Below, in pieces: positions 48,126 through 64,000 of a stretch of 64,000 nucleotides of DNA. Position numbers and translations under genes: made by a program. Numbering within the stretch: position 1 is the first letter of the stretch; the number at the start of each line of letters is the position of its first letter. The notes under the pieces were generated by a model. It was not told the DNA's origin and ran no database searches. It saw only the letters and a list, made by a program, of their open reading frames with translations. The stretch comes from Halichondria panicea (Eukaryota; Porifera; Demospongiae; Suberitida; Halichondriidae): positions 4,968,071-5,032,070 of the forward strand of contig NC_087380.1 of assembly GCF_963675165.1 (NCBI RefSeq), written 5' to 3'.

Positions 48126-51100
48126 ATGCTGCTTATGGTGAGTGCTATTCTCGTTCTGGGACTGCATTCAGTGGCAGCTGCACCAGGTAAGACTCTTAAT
48201 GTACGGGTCTGTATGTACGTAGGATCCAACCCAGAGTTTATAATGTGTATAATAATTATGGATAGATTTGAATGATCCTCCACACAGTCTGAGAAAAGTG
48301 ATTTGTATGCCGTGATTTATATTAATCTACTCTGCAGGTGTACCTACGTTCGTACAAACACTAAGCAATGTTGAAGTTGCTGAGGGAATGTCTGCTACTT
48401 TTGTGTGTGAAGCCAGGTCCTCAGGAAACACAGCTGTTACAATATGTTGGTTCAAAGTAGCTCTGAACAGTTCTACTCAGATTGCAATTGACAGCACTGA
48501 TTCAAGACTGTTCACTATCCAACAACAAAATAAAAAGGTTTTAAGTACCTTCACTTTGAACAATGTGTCCGTGTCGGATGCTACCACATATCTTTGTAAT
48601 GCCAAGACAGATACTGAAACTATTACAAGTTCCGCAAATTTAACTATTGTGACATCGATGAGTCCACATTCAATCTCAGCCACCACATCAATAGAGCTTA
48701 TATCGACTACAACGCTTATTGGACTGTTCGACAGTGAATCTTTTAATACAGTAATTACACTTGAAGCCACGTCAACATTTGTTGCAGTATCAAGCACACA
48801 ATCCAACAGCTACAGTCGTGCTTATGCTGATTCATCAATTCTAAGCAGTACACCATCAATCAAGGACACACAAACTGTATCCAGTACACACACTCCGGGG
48901 TCTTCACTAGTTCCAACATCAACTGTTCATTCACTAATCTCTGATACACAAAATATTCGTCCGACTATCACACAATCTAGTACTTCATCGGCCGTAGAAA
49001 TACCAAATGTTAGTGCATCACAAGTGATTAGCACTGATGTACTAACTATGAGTACACAAGGCTTTGAGTTGCCCAGTGCCCAACCCTCAATTTCTCCAAC
49101 ACTAACTGTTCATTCACTAATCTCTGATACACAAGACATCCGTACGACTATCACACAATCTAGTACTTCATCAGCCGTAGAAATACCAAATGTTAGTGCA
49201 TCACAAACAATGATTTATAGTCAATCTTTGAGCACTGATGTACTAACAACAAGTACACGGATCTCCACTCAAACCAGTCAACTCTCAAATGCTTTGATTT
49301 CATCAGTTTTCTCCACACCTCTTCTAACTAAGAGTACTCAAAGCATAGCTACGATGGCAATGAGTCAATCCTTTAGCTTGGTTTCTCCAACATCAACTCC
49401 GTTAATGATGCAACCTGTTCTAACGTCGAATGGAAAATACTCTATCACAACTATACCTACTTTGTACACAACATTGTCAAGTACGCATTTGTTTTCCTCG
49501 GGTATGCCAGCTACAACAACCCACATCACACAAGAACATTCTATCACCACCAACGTCCCAACTTCCACTATAACAGTAGTGCCAGGTACAGTTTCGTCAA
49601 CAATTGCATATCAGTAATAATTAATATTTTTTTAGGTCAACTTCATTGTCTATCTGATCAAGATGAAGTGTGGGGAATTGATTGGCCCACCACTGGAACA
49701 AACACATGGAGTTTAAGGAATTGTTCACATCAATCAGGTGGATCGGATTCAATCACAGGTTAGAACACCTCCATAGTTTCACATCTCCTATCTTTAAAGT
49801 TGCAGGACAAGCAAGACGCTATTGTTCTTTCAGAGGCATGTGGGACGAACCTGATGTCAGTAGATGCCGAAATAGGGAATTTACTAACATTTTAACTCAG
49901 GTTAGATATAGCTTAAAGCAATTTTCAGCAAGTATGGTATAACTTGATGTAGGCATCGGAGTTTGACAGGAATACGGAACTGGTTGAGCAAGTAACTACA
50001 GTGATATCTCAGCTTGCTGCTGCAACTATCTCAAACGGTTCTCTTCTTCTACCTTCCTCTCTTGATGCTACCAATAAAGTTCTGAAATCTGCCATAGATG
50101 CTCTAGACGAAGTGGAAAACGTCACGATAATCCTTTCTGAGGTGGGATGAAAATGTAGTATTTATCAGTTCTATCATTCATGTATGTAGTTCCTAGCTGA
50201 TGTGCTAAGCCGTGCTTTGGAAAGCACCAACGGTCAGAGCTGGATGGCTTTGGAATCTAATAGTGTAAGTTATTCATATGTATCATATATACCCGACACA
50301 CTAGCTTAAATTATACTTGTGTGTAGGTGTAGATGAATCAGGTGGAATTTTTCTCAGTATTATATACGTATACATTACTACACACCCTATTGAATATCTA
50401 GTGAATCAGATCAGGTAGAAAATTAGTGAATTCTTCTCGGGTCATAATCTGCCAGCTAGTTTTTCCTATGATACAGAAGAATGCAGGCAGCCAGTTACTG
50501 TTGAGTAATATTGAAAGAGTCGGAGAGCTGCTTGCTCGGGCACAGGGAAACAGTGGATCGACAAAACCAATTCAAATAGTTCGAGCCAACATTGGTACAG
50601 CCTTTGTGTAGATAATTCATTGTGTACTAACTACTCGTGTCAATGTGTCTTCTTTCACAGCAATTTCAGCGAAACAGTATGATGGTTCCTCAATTGTTGA
50701 CTCAGATGAATTAATGTTTCCTAAAGAAGAAGACTTTACATCTGATTTCCCAGTAATGCAAGCTCAAATTCAAATACCTCCTAACCTTGTGAAAGAAAGA
50801 CTGAGCCAACAAAGTCCAAAATATGGTAAAGTCTGACAACACGACATACAATGTAATTTTGCTTTTGCATTTTTATAGGAGCTGTGACTGTGCCAGTGGT
50901 GATGATGCTCATTCAGAACATAGTGTCTTTTCTCCCTTCCACTGCCCCTGGTCTCAACAACACTCGAGGGGCGTCGGCTCTCCTCACCGCTCAAGTTGGG
51001 GCACGAGAAAACAATGATATATCATCTGATCCCGTATCACTTACCTTTGGCGTTGATAGTGTAAGTATTCATGACTAAAGGCCCCCGATAATTATATACA

Positions 51101-53852
51101 AGCATGTATCAATGAGTTGTAACATTATGCGCGTGAGAGGGAGCAATCTTAATTTTACACATCCTCAGATAAATTAGCTTATGCGTTCACAATGTTTTCA
51201 CAATGTCCTACATATTATGTTGTAGAATGAAAACATTTCCAGTTATCACTGTGTATTCTGGAATTTTTCAAATCCGTAAGGCACCGTTCAACATTTCAGA
51301 GCAGTGTAAATGTAAATATTACTCTTCTAATTCTGATAGAATTGGAAGTGGTAGCTGGAGCGTTAAAGGACTTGAAACAGATGGAGTGACTTCAAAGGGG
51401 TCAATGACTACTGTAAGGTGTAGCAGCACCCATCTCACTAGCTTTGCAGTGCTCGTCAGTGTAGGTACAACAAGGGAGGTACGTAATTTAGGGAAAGGCA
51501 TGTATGTACGTGTACATCACAACAACCGTTTACTTTTTTTTGTAGAACACTGCTTTACAAGTTGTCTCCTACATTGGCTGTATCATCTCCATACTCTGTC
51601 TTCTTGTTACAATCATTTTCTTCCTGTCACATAGGTACCTACGTTAGTTTTATTGTCATCTTAACATAAAGATTTTCTTCTTTCTCCATAGGAGAGAGCT
51701 ACTTACTACCAAAATCCACTACTTCATTCACTTGAATCTCTCCCTTTCTCTTCTGTTGGGGTACATTGTCTTCATTACGGGTGTTGAAACTGCAATTGGA
51801 AGTAAAGTATGTTAATTTACATAATACTTTCTGACTTTATATACCGTATATATAGCGGGTAATTTTCGTGGGGTAAATATTCATGGTTTTCGTGGTTGAA
51901 GCTTTAATCACGAATATTTTACCCACGAATGAAGTAGCCTCGAGACCAGCCGTTCGTTATCTGAAAGAACGCCTGGTCAAGTTCTAATGTAGAACACTTG
52001 TAATTGGTCCAGGAATTCTTGGACTGGTAATTGCCGGTAATTGCCCGCAACAACCATACTTGCCCGCGAATATCATTATGATGCTTACAGTAACGTGCAG
52101 CTAGCTATAGTATTGTTGTGTTTGCGGTTACCGCAATCGTGCATGTTCACAACTACTCAAGCCTAACCACTCACTGACCAGGCGTTCTTTCAGATAACAA
52201 ACAGCTGATCTCGAGGCTACGAATGAAGCGACCTTGCCTACCTTTGCCTGCAGTGCTAATCCACAAAGTGACTAAATATTGCTCAACCACGAATGTTTTG
52301 CCTCCCGAAAATTACCCGCTATACGGTATACGTACATGCATATATATGAATGCTACTTACTCCATGCAGGGTGGTTGTGCATTTGTGGCTGCTGTCTTGC
52401 ACTACTTGTTCCTGGCATCTTTCTGTTGGATGCTTTGTGAAGGGGTGATGCTCTACCTCATGTTGGTACTTGTTTTCACTCAGCTGAAAGATAAATGGTG
52501 GTTTTTCTTGCTTCTTGGTTACTGTAAGTTATTAAATTGTCCTGGTAACTTGAATTTGTTTTACTCCAAAATGTATAGTGCCTCCCTTGGTGATAGTAGT
52601 TGTTAGTGTGGCAATTCGGTGGGAAGACTATGGAGTGAAAGATGACGAAGAAAATTTAAAATTGTTGGTTGAAATATTTTAAAACTATTATGTTTGTCAT
52701 AATAATAATTTTACAGTTGCTGGTTGTCGACAAACAATGGGACAATTGCGGCCTTTATAGCTCCAATGTTGCTGATAATTGGGGTATGTTATTCTTTTGT
52801 GCACATAAATTTATATATAATTATATATACATAATTTCATTCCGACCACATAGATCAACATTGTGTTTATGGGCTTTGCATTACGTGTCATTTGGAAGAG
52901 TAAAAAGGGTGTTTTGAAGAGAACAGTGCAAAATGACAAAGAAAAGAACTCTTCACTGAAATTAGTGAAGTAATTGAAGCATGCATGTATTAATCCACCT
53001 ACTACTGTACGTCATCTCTATGCAGATCACTGCTGATAGGAGCTGTTGTTTTCCTTCCTCTTCTTGGAATGACGTGGGTGTTTGGAGTGCTTGCTGTCAA
53101 CCAGAACACAGCGTTTTTTGCCTGGATTTTCACTATACTCAATTCTCTGCAGGTAGCTACATGACGTATAGACTCTATTGTGCATGCATCTATGGGGACA
53201 CTTCTTGTACATTATTGACAATTCCAAGAGCACTTCCACTGTTTTCAGCCAATTTACAGAGTATATAGAGTCTCTAAAATAGTTGTTTTTATGCAGTCAT
53301 CAAATCTACATTGTACACTTTTTACATTATCCATTATCACTACAGGGAGCATTTTTCTTCTTCTTTCATGTCATTAGAACCGATAAGGTGAGTGTCTCAC
53401 TACCACCGCAATAGTATGTTGTTTTCACTGAAGATTTCACTTACAGGTGTTGCAGAAAATCAAGGCATTCTTGCATATTAAAACGGTATTAAAGTTTAAC
53501 CCTCTTCCAACGTGTACACAGATTTTTACTATATACTCACTTTCCAGGGTTTGAGTTTTGCTTCCATGAAAAATCAATACACGTTGAGATCTGGTAATGA
53601 ATAAAATATTTTCTTATCGCTGCAAATAATTATAGTTTTTTCCTCCCAATAGGTTCAAGTACCATTAAAAGTACGCTATCACGTGCTGGAGATTCGAGCA
53701 CCATTAAAAGTACCCTATCATATGCCGGGACAATGCAGTTGCATTGTAATCCTAGCAACGAGGATTTAGAGATGAGTAATGATCACGAGAAAGACATATA
53801 TGGGTCCGAGGAGAAAGTTTCTACTACTTCACTGTCCAACACGTACTCGTAA
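48126..53852 (+). CDS. Adhesion GPCR with Ig, mucin-like, HRM and GAIN/GPS domains
   Basis: Family B2 receptor of about 1167 residues in 22 exons: 48126-48186, 48338-49585, 49636-49737, 49806-49900, 49953-50141, 50190-50264, 50477-50594, 50661-50825, 50879-51060, 51226-51275, 51340-51478, 51546-51634, 51692-51806, 52370-52523, 52579-52663, 52717-52783, 52854-52969, 53026-53152, 53346-53387, 53447-53485, 53548-53593 and 53653-53852. Order: signal peptide (MLLMVSAILVLGLHS), one Ig-like domain (FVCEA…ICWF…TTYLCNA), a ~330-residue Ser/Thr mucin stalk with a duplicated TVHSLISDTQ segment, HRM domain (LHCLS…RNCSH…YCSFRG…SRC), GAIN helices, GPS (CVFWNF, GSWS, VRCSSTHLTSFAVL; HL|T site present, GC and one further Cys missing), seven TMs (FCWLSTNNG, GMTWVFGVLAVN), and a tail with a duplicated SSTIKSTLS unit. 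The donor of the fifteenth exon (TT|gttggt) is weak but is the only one keeping phase. Ligand unknown. Confidence 0.92.
51842..52329. mobile_element. MITE of the TACCGTATAGCGGGTA family, copy d, host of a nested MITE
   Basis: Left end TACCGTATATATAGCGGGTA then AATTTTCGTGG; right end CCCGAAAATTACCCGCTATA then CGGTA. It sits in a TA-rich flank, consistent with a TA target. It lies in the GPCR intron between the TM2 and TM3 exons and is interrupted by the element at 51935-52219. Confidence 0.82.
51935..52219. mobile_element. 285-bp MITE, 9-bp TSD, TAGCCTCGAG ends, nested
   Basis: ~46-bp inverted repeats: TAGCCTCGAGACCAGCCGTT … TTATCTGAAAGAACGCCTGG on the left, and the mirrored copy ending CTCGAGGCTA at 52219, with a few transitions. 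A perfect 9-bp direct repeat, CGAATGAAG, is at 51926-51934 and 52220-52228. Removing the insert restores the host MITE. Confidence 0.9.
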
Positions 53853-54075
53853 AAGTCTTGATTGCTCAATGAAGCTTTGTAATACTTTAGAATGACTTTC
53901 ACTAAACACATTAATTCATTGCTCTTAATTAATTGTAATTACAATTCCTATTATCCAGTTATCAGTGGTATGGTTTTGCGTTATTTATTTTCTCTGTAAT
54001 AATTATTAGATACATGTATCATATAATTTGATTAAAGAAAATTAAATGCAAGTGGCACTTCGAATTTTAGAACCT
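53853..54075. other. Convergent 3' region, adhesion GPCR / SGTA
   Basis: 223 bp between the two stop codons, AT-rich, presumably holding both polyadenylation regions. Nothing else seen. Confidence 0.45.
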
Positions 54076-56087
54076 CTATTGTTCTTTAGCATCTGAGTCT
54101 TTTGTGTTGTCACCAGGAGGTAGTTCGCCCTCAGGAGAAAACTGAGTGGCTTGCTGCCGAAGGGTCTCAAACATTTCAGGATTTTCCTCTTGCATTTGCC
54201 GAGCAGCTTGAACCATTTCTGGCCTGAACAATCCATATTATGTTTGTAAGTGAAATAATAAACAGAAACACGAAGTGCATGCTTACATCATTTCTGTCAT
54301 ATTTTGTGGGGCTGCTCTTCCCTGCTGCATCATACGACCTGCCATGTTTTGGAAAGCTGGGTTCTGCATCATTGATGTTGCCTGAAAGTAGTGAAAAACT
54401 AAAATAATGCAGCAGTGTCTTCTATGGGGTGGCCAAATTAATTAATGGTGAGTTGGGGGTCCAAGATTATTTTTAAACCTTAACGCCACTACAACTGTTA
54501 ATGGGAAGTACAGTAACATACAGTGAGGTAGTAAATAAACAAAAACATTTCAGGTTAGGGGGGGGGGGGGGGAGCTCCTTAGAATGGATGCCTACCATAT
54601 TCATGAATCCAGGATTCTGGAATAGATTTGCTAAGCCACCTCCTCCGAGCATGCCTGCAGAACAAAGAGTTTTTGTTGTTGTTCCCATTTACAATATTTA
54701 TATTTAGATAATAATAATTCTGTAATAATTCTGTATGTGATTAATTTACCTCCGAGACCAGGCGGCATTACCGGTATCCCACTGCCCGGAGCATCTCCCA
54801 TTCCAGGTACGGCCCCACCTCCTTGTGACTGTTCAGAGGCTTTCAACTGCTCTTGCACAGCATCTAGGTTGCCTTTGTAACTCCCATTGGAGGGATCCAA
54901 ATGAATGGCCTAGTGAAACAAAAAAATCAACAGCTGTATTATTGGGGAGAACGTGGGAACAGAAAAGAACATTTTAGGGAGCTTAAAGGTATTCCTTATA
55001 TCAATCTTACTGCTATGGGGGTTGTTACTTTATATAGTTTTAAGCTACTCAAAAGCACTAATTAATTAAATTCAGGAAAACTACATACGTGTTGCTACTA
55101 TATTTATAATTACAGTATCTACAGTAACCATACCTTTGCAAAACTCTCTTTAGCTTCTGGGAATTTATTTATCACGCTGTAAATATACCTAAAAGAACAG
55201 AAAAGTAATAACGTCACTACAGTTTTCTGTTGAAAAATCACTTACCCCATCCTGCCATGTGCTCTTGCATACTCAGGGTCTATCTCTATAGCTTTTTTGC
55301 AGTCTGCAAGTGCATTTTGATAATCCTCTAGTTTTATATATGCTGCAGCCCTGTGTGAAAACAATATTATAAAATAAATAGATGCGTGAGCAGTACCTGT
55401 TGCAGTAAAACGTTGCATTGTTAGAGTCAATCTCTATTGCATCAGAATACAGAGAGACTGCCCCCTGAAAGTTGTTCAATTTCAACTGTACATTACCTAT
55501 GGCAAAACGTGTTTAAAGGGACACACATTTTTTAAAAACGAGTGCTTACCCTCCTGTTTAATTGCATCCGCCTTAGCCTTGTCTTCATCAGTGAGTACCT
55601 TCAAGTCTCCAAAAAGTTCCTGCATTAAGTTAAAAATTGTAAGACAGTTAGAAACACTGTCACACCTATATCTATACTAATAATATTGAATATTAGGAAT
55701 TTCTTGACTAGGCACAAATGTCTACTGATGATGGAGTGCGTTGCTACCCCAAATATCAATTCAGGGCCTAGACACAGAAATAATAAGTCTGGCCAGTTTA
55801 CATCGTACATGTCCTGGTGAATAATTGTACGCACTTCTAGCAACATAGAATGTGATAACTTCACCTACATGACTGTTAATGTCACACGAATTTACCTCCA
55901 GCGTCTTACTCCCTTGGTACTTTTGGTTCTTGTCACCTAGTTCCACCCCGTACGCCTCACTCAAACATTGTATAGCCACAGAGACTCCCTCATTCTGCTC
56001 ATCACGTAGCCTCTGGGAGTCGACCTGACTTTGGAGGTGAAGCACAATCGCATATGCTATCTCCCTGTCTTTGTCCGTTAGAGACAT
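54076..56087 (-). CDS. SGTA: Small glutamine-rich TPR co-chaperone alpha
   Basis: Cytosolic co-chaperone that hands tail-anchored and mislocalised membrane proteins to the BAG6/GET pathway and binds Hsp70/Hsp90 through its TPRs. Nine exons: 55896-56087, 55550-55619, 55397-55496, 55246-55350, 55134-55188, 54750-54909, 54596-54654, 54287-54381 and 54076-54223; 327 residues (human 313), phases agree. Order: N-terminal dimerisation region (DREIAYAIVLHLQSQ, VSVAIQCLSEAYGV); three TPRs (~85-200: NVQLKLNNFQGAVSLYSDAI, FYCNRAAAYIKLEDYQNALA, AIEIDPEYARAHGRMG, FPEAKESFAKAIHLDP); Gly-rich stretch with LANLFQNPGFMNM and TSMMQNPAFQNM; C-terminal Gln/Met-rich MVQAARQMQEENPEMFETLR, the hydrophobic-client-binding part in the family. 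Start at MSLTDKD; the Met at 56111 follows an AG and is less likely. Confidence 0.95.
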
Positions 56088-56351
56088 CTTCTGTAGCTCT
56101 GTACTGTACACAAAGAGTATCAGGTGTATTTATATAATGGACTACACCTGTCAAATACATGTACCTGCAAATAGCTCTGGATATTGATTTCTCTTAGCAG
56201 TACACTAACAGGTCCTAGATCTCCTATTGACAGACTTCTACACTGTGCACCTTTTGAAGCCAGTTAAAGGTCAAAGATCAAAATCAATGTAGAATAGCGA
56301 AAAACTGTGCTCAATAATAATATTAAAAACAGGGATCAACAAACATAAAAC
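56088..56351. promoter_or_regulatory. Divergent promoter, SGTA / TRIR-like
   Basis: 264 bp separate the opposing start codons of two housekeeping genes. The arrangement implies a shared bidirectional promoter; no core element was assigned. Confidence 0.5.
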
Positions 56352-57318
56352 ATGGCTGAAGAAGAAACCTCTAGTAGCAACACTTTTGCTAATGATGGAA
56401 GCTTCATGGAACTATTCAAAAAGAAAATGGAACAGCAAAAGGGTATTCAAAAAAGTAACCTCCTCGAAAAACCTGTGACCGAGAGTACCCGGGTCATTGA
56501 ATGTGTACGGACTGACACTGACTGTCCATTGACTGACTCTAGTGAAGCAACAACTTCCGAGCTGAACAGAGAACCAACGCCTGTTCATAAACCTTATCAG
56601 GTTGTGCTATGATCCACTCACTACTGTCATAAGGCATACACAGCCTAGACACCCACTATCTGTTTCTCTGATATTATGCCAGAGTTCCCATTCTTTAGGC
56701 GATAGTTGGGAAAAGAAAGGCAATGATGAAGAGTATTGAGCTCAGGGAGAAACGCAAGAAAAGGAGAGAGGAATTGGAGGTTGTTTGTAGGGCCTTTCAT
56801 TTTAGCATTGCAAAGATTGTCCAATGTATTACCATAGTCATAGATGTTATTACCTGTCTCTACTATTATGACTACCAAATTAGTATATAGCCTATAGATT
56901 TGTCAAGTAACAGAGGTATCGTTGTGTGATGTTATACAGTGTGCAGAATGTGTTTATGGTTTGAGCTCAGCTACATGCAATAAAATGACTTCTTCATGTA
57001 CAATATCTCAGCTATAATAATAATAACAGGAGTGTACGTGTGTAAATATTCATGCACTCTTGTTAATAGATATAATTATAATACTCACCTAGATGTTGAA
57101 CCTGTGGTATTTATTATAAAATTGCACTGCTGTGCTTTAACTGGGAAACCTCTTTCATTTACATTTTGTGACCCACTGACGAACCTCAGGAACAGCAAAG
57201 TGCAGAGGACCAGGACAACAAAAGTAGTGCGTGGAAGTCGTACATGGCTGAGGTGAAGTCGTATGAAGCCAAGAATTGTTCTGACACTGATGGCTTGAAG
57301 AGACCTCTAGTGAAATAG
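56352..57318 (+). CDS. TRIR: Telomerase RNA component-interacting RNase-like protein (TRIR)
   Basis: Small basic nuclear protein; the human homologue (C19orf43) is described as an RNase acting on telomerase RNA. Three exons: 56352-56600, 56699-56779 and 57190-57318; 152 residues, phases agree. Two conserved ends identify it: the N-terminal SNTFANDGSFMELFKKKMEQ (human FANDGSFLELFKRKMEE) and the C-terminal SSAWKSYMAEVKSYEAKNCS … RPLVK. Between them is a variable Ser/Thr/Glu-rich linker and a Lys/Arg-rich exon beginning AIVGKRKAM (family: FVGKR). No folded catalytic domain is evident. Nuclease function here is inference from the human protein. Confidence 0.88.
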
Positions 57319-57591
57319 TTTGTGTATTATATTGCTAACAGCTATGTACTGAATCATAATGAATATTAATTTTTTATTTGTGACTACTATGCTCTGACTA
57401 TGCTCTGTTCATGTACAAAAAAGTTAACTGGGCGGAGCCCCAAAAGTTACTGTTACGTAATCACGGTTACCCATGAATGTTATTAAAATTCCGCACTGTG
57501 ACTGGTTTAGCTCAAAATGTCTACAAGTTTTACCAGTATAATAATTTATATAGCTAGCTAGAGAGAAGATCAAGCAAGCCTAGCCAGCAAT

Positions 57592-64000
<6,409 letters not shown>

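Noticed and set aside
52579-52783. Apparent frameshift between the TM4 and TM5 exons of the GPCR
   Set aside because: Using the GT at 52664-52665 (TT|gttggt) restores phase and gives FCWLSTNNG, as expected for the family. No frameshift is needed.

Overview
The window looks like nuclear DNA of an early-branching animal, most likely a demosponge. The genes are animal orthologues split into many small exons by short GT-AG introns. The DNA is AT-rich and crowded with short inverted-repeat elements (MITEs). The membrane proteins (a Pmp-like beta-helix multi-pass protein, a frizzled-CRD receptor kinase, an adhesion GPCR) are of the sort expanded in sponges. The species assignment is inference. I chained exons by hand from splice sites, reading phase and remembered family sequences; no search was run.

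Layout. 1-5.5 kb: one UQCRB-like exon (minus), repeats, and the 3' part of an unrecognised conserved gene (minus). 6.0-12.4 kb: Rh-type ammonium transporter (minus), with a tRNA-like gene and several repeats in its introns. 12.6-17.6 kb: EIF2B2 (plus), starting 201 bp from the Rh gene. 18.0-20.4 kb: a ROR-like receptor with a frizzled-type CRD and a degraded kinase (minus). 20.7-25.1 kb: DSCC1 (minus). 25.1-29.6 kb: no gene seen, but a fold-back element and MITE remains. 29.6-33.4 kb: DEPTOR (plus). 33.8-35.7 kb: COPE, epsilon-COP (plus). 35.7-41.5 kb: repeats. 41.5-46.1 kb: an intronless 1534-codon beta-helix plus multi-TM protein (plus). 48.1-53.9 kb: adhesion GPCR (plus). 54.1-56.1 kb: SGTA (minus). 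56.4-57.3 kb: TRIR-like (plus), sharing a 264-bp divergent promoter with SGTA. 57.6 kb to the window end: a TESK-type kinase (plus), truncated by the edge.

The genes do not form a pathway. Most are unrelated housekeeping genes: respiration, translation initiation, cohesion, vesicle coat, co-chaperone and mTOR control. They are interleaved with surface receptors.

The most interesting items are the giant beta-helix/multi-TM protein, the ROR-like predicted pseudokinase (NFG instead of DFG), and a family of tiny TAGYCTC-ended elements whose 9-bp target duplications can be read directly, two of them nested inside other repeats.
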